Shown here: piece after piece, positions 53,648-63,247 of the stretch | Layout: every line of letters starts with the position of its first letter | Numbering within the stretch: position 1 is the first letter of the stretch | NCBI GenBank assembly: GCA_011525845.1 | Contig: WYBP01000013.1 | Span: 62,001-126,000, forward strand | Source of the DNA: Gemmatimonadaceae bacterium | Lineage (GTDB): Bacteria > Gemmatimonadota > Gemmatimonadetes > Gemmatimonadales > Gemmatimonadaceae | DNA length: 64,000 nucleotides | Direction: 5' to 3' | Position numbers and translations under genes: made by a program | The notes under the pieces: generated by a model | The model's database searches: none | The model's input: the letters and a program-made list of their open reading frames with translations, nothing else | What the model was told of the DNA's origin: nothing

Positions 53648-54832
53648 TCAGCGACGCGCCACCGGTTCAAGGCGCACGAGCGCCGATGGGCCTCCCGACG
53701 CGTCCTCGAAGGCGATGTAGAGGAAGCCGTCCGGACCCTGGCGGATCGCGCGCATCCGGCCGCGGTAATCCAGCAGGTTCTCCACGCTCTTCACCGAGTT
53801 CCCGGCCATGGTGAGCCGCACGAGGCGCTGCCCCACCATGCCACCCACGAAGAAGTTGCCCTGCCAGCGCGGGAACTTGTCCCCGGTGTAGATGACGAGC
53901 CCCGAGACGCCGATCGACGGCACCCAGACGTTCCGCGGCTGCTCCATGCCGTCGCGGTGCGTGCCCGCGTGGATCGCGGTGCCGGAACGGTAGTTCACGC
54001 CGTAGCCGATCACCGGCCAGCCGTAGTTCTTCCCGGCCTGCGTGAGGTTGAGCTCGTCGCCGCCCTGCGGGCCGTGCTCGTCGGTCCAGAGGTCGTTGGT
54101 CTCCGGGTGGACCGCGATCCCCTGCACGCTCCGGTGGCCATAGCTCCAGATCTCCGGCAGCGCGCCTGCTGTCGCGACGAACGGATTGTCCGCGGGGACG
54201 CGGCCGTCGTCGTGCAGGCGGACCACCTTTCCGTGGTGCGTCGAGAGGTCCTGCGCGGGATGCTTCTCGAGGTCGCCGGTGGACGGCACCTGCCGGTCGC
54301 CGAGCGTGACGAAGAGGAAGTTGTCCTTGTCGAAGGCCAGTCGCGATCCGTAGTGACCCCGTCCCGCGGACCACATCTTCGCCTCGAAGACCTCCTGCAC
54401 GTCGTGCAGCCGGTCGTTCTCGAAGCGCGCGCGGATCACGGCCGTGGTGCCCTGCGACCCGTCGGCGTTCGGCTTGGAGTAGCTGATGTAGACGAGCCTG
54501 TTGGTCGCGAACTGCGGGTGGGTGACGATGTCGAGCAGCCCGCCCTGGCCTCCCACGCGGATCGCGGGCAGCCCCGGCACCGTGTCGGCCAGGAGCTTCC
54601 CCTTCCGCACGATGCGCAGCTGCCCGCCGCGCTGCGTGACGAGGATGTCACCCCCCGGGAGGAAGGCGAACGACCAGGGCATCACGAACCCTTCCGCGAC
54701 GGTCACGACGCGGAAGTCGTGCTCGGCGGATCGCTCGGTGGTGGCCTGCGCGTGCGCCGCCGGTGCGGCGAGCCCCGTGGCCGCAGCGCCGAGGAGGAGG
54801 GCGAGTCGCGGGATGAGAAGGCGGTCGGTCAT
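53648..54832 (-). CDS. Secreted PQQ-dependent sugar dehydrogenase-like (YliI/Asd type)
   Basis: 394 residues with a signal peptide (LLIPRLALLLGAAATGLAAPAAHAQ) and a six-bladed glucose/sorbosone dehydrogenase propeller: MPWSFAFLPGGDILVTQRGGQLRIV, GGLLDIVTHPQF, HHGKVVRLHDDG, EIWSYGHRSVQGIAVHP, DEHGPQGGDELN and GKNYGWPVIGYG. These include the usual PQQ- and calcium-contact region. It oxidises aldose sugars in the periplasm if PQQ is available; no pqq genes are in the window. The start at 54832 puts the signal first. Its stop overlaps the putative CTG start of the glucan synthase, suggesting one transcript. Confidence 0.9.
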   Translation of the reverse strand: MTDRLLIPRLALLLGAAATGLAAPAAHAQATTERSAEHDFRVVTVAEGFVMPWSFAFLPGGDILVTQRGGQLRIVRKGKLLADTVPGLPAIRVGGQGGLLDIVTHPQFATNRLVYISYSKPNADGSQGTTAVIRARFENDRLHDVQEVFEAKMWSAGRGHYGSRLAFDKDNFLFVTLGDRQVPSTGDLEKHPAQDLSTHHGKVVRLHDDGRVPADNPFVATAGALPEIWSYGHRSVQGIAVHPETNDLWTDEHGPQGGDELNLTQAGKNYGWPVIGYGVNYRSGTAIHAGTHRDGMEQPRNVWVPSIGVSGLVIYTGDKFPRWQGNFFVGGMVGQRLVRLTMAGNSVKSVENLLDYRGRMRAIRQGPDGFLYIAFEDASGGPSALVRLEPVARR

Positions 54833-54939
54833 GGCAGGCTCACAGGTCGGGAGTCGGGGGGCGGACCTCTCCAAGTTGGCCGGGCGATGCTCGGCGACGC
54901 AACTTATCCGGACCGCCGTTCCCCTTGCCCGGACCGACC

Positions 54940-56256
54940 ATGTCCCGCACCCGCGCCCTCCGTTCGCTCCTCCCCCTCCTGTTCGCCCTCCCCCTTGGCG
55001 CGCTCGCCGCGCAGCGCCCGGACCCGCTCGTCGAGGAGATCGACAAGCGTGCGCGCGAGGTCGCGCCGCGCGTGATCGACTGGCGGCACGACATCCACCG
55101 GAACCCCGAGCTCTCCTTCGCGGAGACGCGCACCGCCGCGCTGGTGGCAGCCCACCTGCGCAAGCTGGGCCTCGAGGTGCAGACGGGTGTCGGCGGGCAT
55201 GGCGTGGTGGGGCTGCTCAAGGGCGGCCGTCCCGGCCCCGTGGTCGCCCTCCGGGCGGACATGGACGCGCTCCCCGTGGTGGAGCTCGCCGACGTCCCGT
55301 ACAAGTCGACGGTCAAGACCATCTACAACGGCGTCGAGACCGGCGTGATGCACGCCTGCGGGCACGACATGCACGTCGCGATCCTGATGGGGGTGGCCGA
55401 GGTCCTCTCGGGGATGCGCGCCCAGCTGCAGGGCACGGTGAAGTTCGTCTTCCAGCCCGCGGAGGAGGGGCCGCCGGTGGGCGGCGCGGGCCCGATGATA
55501 CGCGACGGCGTGCTCGAGAACCCCAAGGTCGATGCCATCTTCGCGCTCCACGTGGGTCCGGGGCCGCTCGGGACGGTCGGCTACCGCGGGGGTCCCTCGC
55601 AGGCGAGCACGGACAACTTCCGCATCGTCGTGCGCGGGAAGCAGACGCATGGTGCCATGCCCGCCGCGGGCGTGGACCCGATCATCGTCAGCGCGCAGGT
55701 CCTCCTCGGGCTCCAGACCATCGTGAGCCGGCAGGTGAACCTCGCGCAGGCCCCGCTCGTGCTCACCGTCGGCGCCATCCACGCGGGCCTGCGCGAGAAC
55801 ATCATCCCCGACACGGCCGTGATGATCGGGACGGTGCGGGCACTCAGCCCGACCATGCGCACCGAGGTGCATGCGCGGATCAGGCGCACGGCCACGAGCA
55901 TCGCCGAGGCGGCGGGCGCGACCGCCGAGGTCACCATCATCGAAGGGTATCCCGTCACCGTGAACGACCCGTCGCTCGCCGAGTTCATCGGCCCCGTGCT
56001 GCGCCGCACGGCGGGGTCGGACAAGGTGTTCATCACCGAGCCCGGGATGCCCGCCGAGGACTTCTCGCGCTTCCAGGAGAAGGTGCCGGGGCTGATGTTC
56101 GGCCTCGGCGTCACGCCGCCCACGCTCGACCCGAGCAAGGTCGCGTCGAACCACTCGCCCCTCTTCCAGGGCGATGACAATGCGCTCGAGATCGGCGTGC
56201 GCCTGATGGCGAACGTCGCGGCGGAGTACCTCCGCTCCGGCAAGCCGCGGATGTAG
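54940..56256 (+). CDS. Exported M20D amidohydrolase (IAA-amino acid hydrolase/hippuricase-like)
   Basis: 438 residues with a signal peptide (ALRSLLPLLFALPLGALAAQ). Typical M20D motifs follow: RHDIHRNPELSFAE, ALRADMDALPVVE, HACGHDMHVAILMG with the metal cysteine/histidines, FQPAEEGPP, the dimerisation region GKQTHGAMPAAGVDPI, and ASNHSPLF at the end. It cleaves N-acyl amino acids outside the cytoplasm. The start at 54940 is preferred over a TTG at 54925 because it begins the signal. This is the third M20 enzyme in the window, all three exported or anchored. Confidence 0.93.
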   Translation: MSRTRALRSLLPLLFALPLGALAAQRPDPLVEEIDKRAREVAPRVIDWRHDIHRNPELSFAETRTAALVAAHLRKLGLEVQTGVGGHGVVGLLKGGRPGPVVALRADMDALPVVELADVPYKSTVKTIYNGVETGVMHACGHDMHVAILMGVAEVLSGMRAQLQGTVKFVFQPAEEGPPVGGAGPMIRDGVLENPKVDAIFALHVGPGPLGTVGYRGGPSQASTDNFRIVVRGKQTHGAMPAAGVDPIIVSAQVLLGLQTIVSRQVNLAQAPLVLTVGAIHAGLRENIIPDTAVMIGTVRALSPTMRTEVHARIRRTATSIAEAAGATAEVTIIEGYPVTVNDPSLAEFIGPVLRRTAGSDKVFITEPGMPAEDFSRFQEKVPGLMFGLGVTPPTLDPSKVASNHSPLFQGDDNALEIGVRLMANVAAEYLRSGKPRM

Positions 56257-56291
56257 GCGGCCGGCCGACCGCGGCGCGGCTCCCGACCCGG

Positions 56292-56915
56292 ATGCGCATC
56301 GTCGACTGGCTCCACGCCGGCCTCGGCGGCGCCATCGTCGGCGCCGGCGCGATGCTGCTGGTGGCGGTCTTCGTCACCGGGATGGGGGGCGGGTTCTTCA
56401 CGCTGCCGCTCGTGCTCCTCTTCGTGCTGGGAGGCGCGGTGGTCGGGGGCGTGGTCCAGGGCGCGGTGGTGGCGGCGAGCGGACAGGCCGCGCGGGCCGT
56501 GGTCGCGCCGAGCGGCAGGACGACGCCGTACACGCCGACCTTCTCGCACATCGAGTCGATGCAGGTGCGCGGCGACCTCGACGGCGCCGAGCGGGCGTGG
56601 GAGGAGGCGTGCGCGGCGCACCCGGGGCAGGCGCTGGTCTGGGTGAAGTGCGCGGACTTCCACCTGCGACTCCGCGGGGACGCGCACGCGGCGCGCCTGC
56701 GCTACCAGCACGTCCGCGACCTGGCCCACGCCAGCGATGACCTGGTGCGCTACGCGAGCCAGAAGCTGATCGACCTGCACCTCGGGCCCCTCGCGGACGA
56801 GGGGCGTGCACTGGTCGAGCTGCGCCGGCTGATCGACCGGTTCCCGGGGACGCGCGAGGCGGACGACGCGCGTGCCGTCCTCGCGCGCCTCAAGGCGGCG
56901 CGGAACATGGGGTGA
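56292..56915 (+). CDS. Small membrane protein with TPR-like tail
   Basis: 207 residues. Two N-terminal membrane helices (about 8-32 and 35-65) are followed by a soluble part rich in paired helices: GDLDGAERAWEEACAAHPGQALVWVKCADFHLRLRGD and EGRALVELRRLIDRFPGTREADDARAVLARL. The last segment resembles a tetratricopeptide hairpin of outer-membrane assembly type. Function unknown. It follows the M20D gene by 35 bases. Confidence 0.75.
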   Translation: MRIVDWLHAGLGGAIVGAGAMLLVAVFVTGMGGGFFTLPLVLLFVLGGAVVGGVVQGAVVAASGQAARAVVAPSGRTTPYTPTFSHIESMQVRGDLDGAERAWEEACAAHPGQALVWVKCADFHLRLRGDAHAARLRYQHVRDLAHASDDLVRYASQKLIDLHLGPLADEGRALVELRRLIDRFPGTREADDARAVLARLKAARNMG

Positions 56916-56918
56916 ACG

Positions 56919-56951
56919 GACGACGCCACCGCCCGAGAGCGGTGGCGTCGT
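56919..56951. terminator. Strong hairpin between convergent genes
   Basis: ACGACGCCACCGC (56920-56932) pairs perfectly with GCGGTGGCGTCGT (56939-56951) around a 6-base loop. It lies five bases after the stop of the TPR-like gene and 24 bases from the end of the convergent DUF3300 gene, so it can act on both strands. There is no clear U-tract. Confidence 0.72.
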
Positions 56952-56974
56952 GGTCCGTCAGGTGCTTCGGGCGA

Positions 56975-58609
56975 TCAGCCGCCGTCCGGCTTCCGCTTGC
57001 CCGAGGGCTTGTCCGGTTTGGACGGCGTGCGCGGCGCGGACCGCGCCTGCCCCTTGTCCGGCGAACGCGACGGCGCGGAGGCCGCGCGCGGCTGGCTCTG
57101 CGCGCGCGGCGCGCTCGAGGCGCGCGGCGGGGAGGCCGTGCGCGGCGCACTCGGCAGGCTCCGCGCGCCAGTCCGGTCCGGCTGGGAGGCGCGGGGCACG
57201 CTCCGCGGCGACGACGACGGCATCGCCTGTGGCACCGAAGCCGTGCGCGGCGCGCTCGGCGTCGCGCGGGTCGGCTGGTAGCGCTCGCGGTCCGGCGCCG
57301 CGTCCTGCTTCGGCGACTTCACCGGCGCGGTCCTGGTGGCACTCGTGCGCGAGGGAAGCGCACGGTCGCCGCCCGAGTTCGCGTTGCGCGGCCATGCCGA
57401 GCCGGGCGCGGTGGCGGGGTAGCGCGACGGCGTGTTCGCCGGCTCGACGCCGCGCGGCACCGCGCTGGTCTGCGTGGCACTCGTGCGCGGCTGCGCGGTG
57501 CGCGAGCCGTCCGAGGTGCCCTGCGTGGGATAGAGCGGGCGGCGCGTCCCGCCGATCGGCGTCGGCGTCACGCGGTTGGTCTCGGGGATGTACTTCGGCG
57601 GCTTCGCGTCGTCGGCCACGCGACGGCCGTTGCCACCGCGGTCGTTGCCGCGCTCGCCTCCGCGCGGATCATCGTCCCAGCGGCCGGGACGCGACGGATA
57701 CCCGCCACCCCGGCGACCGGGGAGGTCGTGGCGATCCCACGCCACCTTCCGGTGCACCGTGCGATACGTGTTGAAGTGGATGTAGTTCACCCGGCGGTGG
57801 ATCACGTTCCGGTTGATCACCACCACCGTGCGGTAGGGGTTCACGTACACCGTGTTGAACGAGATGAAGGGGCGCGAGACGTGGTACCAGCTGTACCCGC
57901 CGGCGTGGTAGCCCTCCCAGCCGTGGTAATAGACGCGGTGGTGGCCCCAGTCGACGTCGTAGTTCAGCCAGACGCCGATCGGGAAGGCGATGCCGAACGA
58001 CCAATGCGAGGTGCGGACGCGTGCGTAGTGCACCGGCTGGAAGTAGATGTACGTCGGGTCGTAGGTCGGCACGTAGATCACGCGCGGCTGTGCGGGCACG
58101 ATGCGGATGGCGCGCGGGGCGTACTCCACGCGGTGCTCCGCGGTGGAGACCAGGTTCCCCTGCTGGTACGCCATCTCGCGCAGCCCCTGCACGGAGGCCA
58201 TCACGTCTCCCGGCTGCAGCGCGTACGCCTGGCCGAGCGCCACGGTCCAGTCCTCACGCTCCGCGAGCATGTTGAGCACGGGGAGGTAGCGCGCCACCGC
58301 CTTCACGCTCACGTCCCACCCCTGGCGGTCGATGTCCCGGTCGCCGTAGGTGCGCACGTAGCGCGCGGCCAGCGCGATCTGCTCCGGATAGGTCGCCGCC
58401 ACGAGCAGCTGGGCGAGGATCGGGTCCGGGTAGAGCGCGACCGGCGCGAGCAGGTTGTCCAGTTCGTCGACGGTGAAGAGGTCCGGCGCCTGCTGCACGG
58501 ACTGGTCGGACGGCACCGGGTACTGCGCGGCGAGGGGCCGATCGGGCGCGACGAGCGCGAGCGCGCCGGCGGCCATCGCGAGTCGGAATCCCACGGAGGT
58601 GCGCATCAT
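56975..58609 (-). CDS. DUF3300 family exported protein
   Basis: 544 residues. After a signal peptide (RLAMAAGALALVAPDRPLAAQ), a DUF3300 domain occupies about 35-275 with LLAPVALYPDPILAQLLVAATYPEQI, LREMAYQQGNL and VIYVPTYDPTYIYF. The second half is low-complexity, first Tyr/Trp/His/Arg-rich, then Pro/Ser/Arg/Lys-rich, ending in a basic KPDKPSGKRKPDGG. The domain's role is unknown; the basic tail suggests binding to polyanions such as cell wall or nucleic acid. The start at 58609 is supported by AGGAG five bases upstream; a reading from 58864 would overlap the next gene. Confidence 0.87.
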   Translation of the reverse strand: MMRTSVGFRLAMAAGALALVAPDRPLAAQYPVPSDQSVQQAPDLFTVDELDNLLAPVALYPDPILAQLLVAATYPEQIALAARYVRTYGDRDIDRQGWDVSVKAVARYLPVLNMLAEREDWTVALGQAYALQPGDVMASVQGLREMAYQQGNLVSTAEHRVEYAPRAIRIVPAQPRVIYVPTYDPTYIYFQPVHYARVRTSHWSFGIAFPIGVWLNYDVDWGHHRVYYHGWEGYHAGGYSWYHVSRPFISFNTVYVNPYRTVVVINRNVIHRRVNYIHFNTYRTVHRKVAWDRHDLPGRRGGGYPSRPGRWDDDPRGGERGNDRGGNGRRVADDAKPPKYIPETNRVTPTPIGGTRRPLYPTQGTSDGSRTAQPRTSATQTSAVPRGVEPANTPSRYPATAPGSAWPRNANSGGDRALPSRTSATRTAPVKSPKQDAAPDRERYQPTRATPSAPRTASVPQAMPSSSPRSVPRASQPDRTGARSLPSAPRTASPPRASSAPRAQSQPRAASAPSRSPDKGQARSAPRTPSKPDKPSGKRKPDGG

Positions 58610-58842
58610 CTGCTCTCCTGCGTTCCCGCTCGCGTCTCGACGTGCGCGCTCGGGGTGCGGAATGACCTCAGGGATCACGGGGACGTCGACGTGGTCCTGA
58701 AGGGTCGTACATCGGCCCGGGGACGATGTTCCGGGAACTTTCCGGCCACCAGCCCTCACCGGCACGACACGGGCACTGCCTGCATCGGAGTGACACACCC
58801 GACACGCTGGAGTGACCTGCCAGGAGGACGTTCCCCCTTCGC

Positions 58843-59769
58843 TCAGCGCACCGGCGTCAGCCAACCATGCACGTCGCGTGCCCGGCCGTTCACGATGTCG
58901 AGGAACTGCTGCTGCAGCTTGCGCGTGATGGGGCCGACGCTGCCGTCCCCGACCGGCAGCCGGTCCACGCTCTTCACGGGCGTGACCTCGCTGGCGGTGC
59001 CGCAGACGAAGAGCTCGTCCGAGGTGTAGAGCACCTCGCGCGTGAGGGGCTGCACGTGCACGGGGATCCCCGCGTCCTTCGCGAGCGTGATCACGGTGTC
59101 GCGCGTGATGCCGGGGAGGAGCGTGCCGTCGATCGGCGGGGTGTAGAGCGCGCCGCCATCCACCACGAAGACGTTCTGCCCGGAGCCCTCGCTCAGCATC
59201 CCGTCGGGGCCGAGCGCGATCGCCTCCTGGAAGCCGTTGCGGAGCGCTTCCATCTTGATCAGCTGGCCGCTCAGGTAGTTCCCCGCGATCTTCGCCGCGG
59301 CGGGGATGGTGTTCGGCGCCACGCGATGCCAGCTCGAGACGCAGGCGTCGACGCCCTTCTCGAGCGCCTCATCCCCGAGGTACGCACCCCAGGGCCAGCA
59401 GGGGAGGTAGGTCTCCACCGGGCTGTCGTGCGGCACCATGCCCGCCGCCCCGTACCCGCGGAGCACCATCGGGCGGATGTAGCAGGCGTCGAGCTTGTTC
59501 TTCGCGATGAGCTCCCGCGTCGCCGCCACCAACTCGTCCATCGTCCACCGCACATCCATGCGGTAGATCTTGCATGAGTTGTACATCCGCTTCAGGTGCT
59601 CCCGCAGCCGGAAGACGGCGGGGCCCTTGGGCGTGGAGTAGCAGCGGATCCCTTCGAAGACGGCGCTGCCGAACTGGACCGAGTGGGCGAGCAGGTGGAC
59701 CGTGGCGTCCTTCCACGGGATGAACTCGCCGTCGCGCCAGATCCAGTCGGATTCGGTGATCTTTGCCAT
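58843..59769 (-). CDS. ilvE: Branched-chain amino acid aminotransferase
   Basis: 308 residues, class IV PLP enzyme. It exchanges the amino group between leucine, isoleucine or valine and 2-oxoglutarate. Markers: HSVQFGSAVFEGIRCY, YIRPMVLRGYG, PLP lysine Lys160 (AAKIAGNYL), EGSGQNVFVV and DELFVCGTASEVTPV. Length matches IlvE group I. No other ilv genes are next to it, so it stands alone. ATG start at 59769. Confidence 0.95.
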   Translation of the reverse strand: MAKITESDWIWRDGEFIPWKDATVHLLAHSVQFGSAVFEGIRCYSTPKGPAVFRLREHLKRMYNSCKIYRMDVRWTMDELVAATRELIAKNKLDACYIRPMVLRGYGAAGMVPHDSPVETYLPCWPWGAYLGDEALEKGVDACVSSWHRVAPNTIPAAAKIAGNYLSGQLIKMEALRNGFQEAIALGPDGMLSEGSGQNVFVVDGGALYTPPIDGTLLPGITRDTVITLAKDAGIPVHVQPLTREVLYTSDELFVCGTASEVTPVKSVDRLPVGDGSVGPITRKLQQQFLDIVNGRARDVHGWLTPVR

Positions 59770-59837
59770 GCGCGGAAGCTACAGCGCCCGCACCTGACCC
59801 GTCAGCCGACCAACGCCGCTCGCCTGCCCGCTCCCCG

Positions 59838-62800
59838 CTAGGGCCGGATCCCGGCGTTGGTGCTGGGCGTCTCGTGCCGCCAGGGCTGCGGTGGGAGTGC
59901 CCGCTGGCGCGGCCACACCTCGTTGAGCGTGCTCCCCTCGTAGAGGCGACCGTTCCGCATCACGAGGCGGACCGTGTTGGTGTTCCGGATGTCCTGCAAC
60001 GGGTCCGCGTCGAGCACCACGAGGTCGGCCAGCTTCCCCGGCTCGAGGCTGCCGAGGTCGCCGTCGAGCCCGAGCGCCTCGGCGCCCATCAGCGTGGCCA
60101 CGCGGAGCGCGTCGTGGTTCGTCATCCCGCCCGACTGCACGGTCCAGAGCTCCCAGTGGTAGCCGAGTCCCTGGAGCTGGCCGTGGCTGCCGATCCCCGC
60201 CTTGCCCCCGGCCGCGACGAGGTCCTTGATGAACCCCGCGTGGTCGCGGAAGTGGAACTCGTCGTCGAGCACCCACCCGGCGGGTCCCGGCGAGCCGCCG
60301 GCGCCCGTCCCGCGCCGCCGCGTGCGCGAGTCGAGGTCGTCGGCGGGGGTGAAGTGGCGGAGCTTCGCGTCGTCGTGCGGGTTCTCGCGCGTGTAGTAGT
60401 AGTTCTCCGCCCAGGGGCCGCCGTACGTCACGAGCAGGGTCGGGGTGGAGACCGTGCCGGAGGCCTTGAAGAGCTCGATCACGTCATTGAAGAGCGGCGT
60501 GATCGGGAGGTTGTGCTCGATCCCCGAGTAGCCGTCGATCGCCATCGTGATGTTGGAGCGGTAGGAGAGCCCCGCCTCCGTGGTCGGCATGAGCTTGAGC
60601 TCGCGGGCCGCCATCATGATCCACTGGCGCACCTGCCGGTTGCCGGCCCCGTACATCTTGATCGTCTTGGTGTCGTAGTACTCGCTGTAGCGCTTGAGCA
60701 CGCTGCGCGCGTTCTCGAGCGAACGGATGCGCTCGCCGGCGAACACGCCTGGCCCCGTGGAGTAGATGCGCGGGCCGATCAGCGCGCCGGCGTCCACGCG
60801 GTCGGAGTAGCTCAGCACGTCCGTGGTGCCGGTCTGCGGATCGCGCGTGGTGGTGACCCCGTAGGCGAGGTTCGCGAGGAGTGCCCAGGGCTGCGTGGTG
60901 TGCACGCCCGGCGAGTGGCGGAAGTGCGCGTGCGTGTCGACGAATCCCGGCACGATGGTCTTGCCCGTGACGTCGATGACGCGTGCGCCCGCCGGCACCT
61001 CCGCGGCGCCGCGCCGAGCGACCGAGACGATGCGGTTGTTCCGCACGACGATGTCCGCGTCCTCGATCACCTCCTGGCCGCGCATCGTGATGGCGCGCGC
61101 GCCGCGGAGCACCACGGTGCCCTGCGGGATGTCCCGCTCGCCGGTCACCCGCACGCGCACCTCGACCGGCTTGTAGGTGACGGTCGTGGTGTCGGGGCGC
61201 GCGGCGGCGCGGGCGGCGGTGTCGGTGGCGGGGATCGCGGCGAAGGCCGCGGCGGCGGCTCGCCGCGCGGCGCGCACCGAGTCCTCCATCGCCTTCGCGC
61301 GGTCGAGGTCGTACGTCACGAACGCGTTGCCGATTGACCAGTGCACCACGCGGCCGGTCGGCCCCCACGCGGGGAACTCCCCGCCGATGTCGGAGAGCTT
61401 GCGCACCGGCGTCGGCGCATTCTCCGGCGTCGCGACCGAGACGGTCGGCGTCGCGCCGCCGATCACCGGGACGGTGACCACGTAGAAGTCCGAGCCCACC
61501 TGCGCGAGGGCCTGGTCGCCACGCGGCGCCATGCGCACCGAGCCGGCGTTCGGCTGGTTGGTGCTCCCTGCGGCGGCCGCGCCCGTCACCTTCACGTGGG
61601 CCTTGAGGTCGGTGCCGTCCCAGCGGAAGGAGACGAGCCCCTCGCTCCCGCTGTAGGCGAAGATGCGCGTGGAGTCACTGGTGAAGTGCGGGTCGTCGAG
61701 GCCGCCGCTCGCGCGGATGCGCGTGACCGCGCCCCCATCGCTCGGCACCCAGACGAAGCGGGCGGCCTGCCCGCCACCGAAGCGCTGGATGGTCTCCTGC
61801 AGCTCGCGCGCGTCCGCCTGCATCGCGAGGATGCGCCGGCCGTCCGGGGACCACTGCGTCGCGTAGTAGGTGGCCACCTCGCGCGTGAGCCGCACGGGCT
61901 GCCCGCGCCCGTCCGCGCGGACCTTCTCGACATGCCCGCCCGCGTCGCTCCAGGTCACGTACGCGATCCACTGGCCGTCGGGGGACCAGGTGGGGAAGAA
62001 CTCGCCGGATGCCGCGCTCGTGATGCGGCGCGGGGCGCTCTCGGGGAGGTCCATCACCCAGAGGTCGCCGAGCGCGGAGAAGGCGATGCGGCGCCCGTCG
62101 GGGGAGGGCACGGCGTCGCGGATCTGCCGCGCCACGAAGGTCGGCGAGTCCTCCACCGGGTAGCGGAACTTCACCTCGGGCCCGATCGGGAGGTCCACCT
62201 CGGCGGTGAAGGGGATCTTCGTCGCCGCCGTGCCGTCGACGGGCACGCGCCAGATCTCGCCGCCGTAGCTGATCACCACCGCGCGGCTGTCGGGCGTGAA
62301 GTCGTAGCCGGGGAGCGCGTCGATCTCGAGCGCCGCCTCCATGTTGTCGCGCTGGATGGGATACGCGAGCCAGCGCTCCGTGCCCGTGGCGAGCTCGCGG
62401 ATGCGGAGCCCGGTCTTCGCGTCGTGCCGGGAGCCGTAGGTGAGCCACTTCCCGTCCGGCGAGATCGCGGGGCGGAACGCGGAGCCGTAGCGGCTGGTCA
62501 TCGGCGTGTTCGTGCCGAGCTCGCGGTCGTACGCGGCCACCTGGTACTGCGGGAAGATCGCGTTGTACTGCCAGGTGCCGGCACGCGTCGCGTACCAGAG
62601 GTGGCGGCCGTCGGGTGAGAAGGCGGCCCCCACGGTGGCCTGCCCGGGCTGGTCGCGGAGCACCTGCACGCCCGAGCCGCCATCGACGTGGTAGAGGAAG
62701 ATCTTCGGGCCGCCGCTCACGTTGCGCGAGACGGCGACGTACCGGCCGTCGGGCGTCCACTCGGGGGAGATGTAGCCCTCGCTCGTGGTCTTGGAGAGCT

Positions 62801-63209
62801 GCACGGTGTCCTTGGCGTCGGCGGAGATGAGCCAGAGGTTGTCGGCGCCGCTGCGGTCGGAGAGGAAGGCGATGCGCGTGCCGTCGGGGCTCCAGCGGGG
62901 CGCCGCGTCGTGGGCCATCCCGTGCGTGAGGCGCGTGGCGGTGCCCCCGGTGATCGGCAGGGTGTAGAGGTCGCCGAGGAGGTCGAAGACGATCCGCTGC
63001 CCGTCCGGGCTCACGTCCACCGACATCCAGGAGGCCTTGTCGGTGGTGAATCGCACCGTGCGGCCCGCGTCGAGCGGGAGCGGCTTGCGCGCGGCAGAGG
63101 CGGTGGCGCCGGCGGCCGGCGCCTGCGCGAGGAGCGCGGCGCCGAGCACGGGGAGGGCGGTGAGCGCGACGGCGAGGCGGCGCACGAGCGGCGGAAGGGA
63201 ACGGGTCAC
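59838..63209 (-). CDS. Secreted TolB-like propeller/amidohydrolase fusion
   Basis: A 1123-residue exported protein. The GTG start at 63209 has GGAG six bases upstream and opens the signal peptide (LVRRLAVALTALPVLGAALLAQ). Residues about 40-620 carry many WSPDGxRIAF/SPDGR propeller repeats of the PD40/TolB type. Residues about 690-1110 form a metal-dependent amidohydrolase with VDTHAHFRH near 753, a later GSHGQLQGLGYHWEL and the closing PGKLADLVVLDADPL. Such fusions occur widely in bacteria with many secreted peptidases; substrates are unproven, possibly peptides or imides. Starting further upstream (63365) would cover the promoter region and is rejected. Confidence 0.88.
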   Translation of the reverse strand: MTRSLPPLVRRLAVALTALPVLGAALLAQAPAAGATASAARKPLPLDAGRTVRFTTDKASWMSVDVSPDGQRIVFDLLGDLYTLPITGGTATRLTHGMAHDAAPRWSPDGTRIAFLSDRSGADNLWLISADAKDTVQLSKTTSEGYISPEWTPDGRYVAVSRNVSGGPKIFLYHVDGGSGVQVLRDQPGQATVGAAFSPDGRHLWYATRAGTWQYNAIFPQYQVAAYDRELGTNTPMTSRYGSAFRPAISPDGKWLTYGSRHDAKTGLRIRELATGTERWLAYPIQRDNMEAALEIDALPGYDFTPDSRAVVISYGGEIWRVPVDGTAATKIPFTAEVDLPIGPEVKFRYPVEDSPTFVARQIRDAVPSPDGRRIAFSALGDLWVMDLPESAPRRITSAASGEFFPTWSPDGQWIAYVTWSDAGGHVEKVRADGRGQPVRLTREVATYYATQWSPDGRRILAMQADARELQETIQRFGGGQAARFVWVPSDGGAVTRIRASGGLDDPHFTSDSTRIFAYSGSEGLVSFRWDGTDLKAHVKVTGAAAAGSTNQPNAGSVRMAPRGDQALAQVGSDFYVVTVPVIGGATPTVSVATPENAPTPVRKLSDIGGEFPAWGPTGRVVHWSIGNAFVTYDLDRAKAMEDSVRAARRAAAAAFAAIPATDTAARAAARPDTTTVTYKPVEVRVRVTGERDIPQGTVVLRGARAITMRGQEVIEDADIVVRNNRIVSVARRGAAEVPAGARVIDVTGKTIVPGFVDTHAHFRHSPGVHTTQPWALLANLAYGVTTTRDPQTGTTDVLSYSDRVDAGALIGPRIYSTGPGVFAGERIRSLENARSVLKRYSEYYDTKTIKMYGAGNRQVRQWIMMAARELKLMPTTEAGLSYRSNITMAIDGYSGIEHNLPITPLFNDVIELFKASGTVSTPTLLVTYGGPWAENYYYTRENPHDDAKLRHFTPADDLDSRTRRRGTGAGGSPGPAGWVLDDEFHFRDHAGFIKDLVAAGGKAGIGSHGQLQGLGYHWELWTVQSGGMTNHDALRVATLMGAEALGLDGDLGSLEPGKLADLVVLDADPLQDIRNTNTVRLVMRNGRLYEGSTLNEVWPRQRALPPQPWRHETPSTNAGIRP

Positions 63210-63247
63210 GAGGAGCTCCGGGGGACGTGGCGGATGCGGACGGGCCA

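Noticed and set aside
45609-53720. A 2703-codon open frame on the plus strand, antisense to the glucan synthase
   Set aside because: It mirrors the glucan synthase almost end to end. In very GC-rich DNA the opposite frame often lacks stops. Its translation is Arg/Gly/Val/His/Glu-biased without domains, while the minus strand gives clear family motifs.
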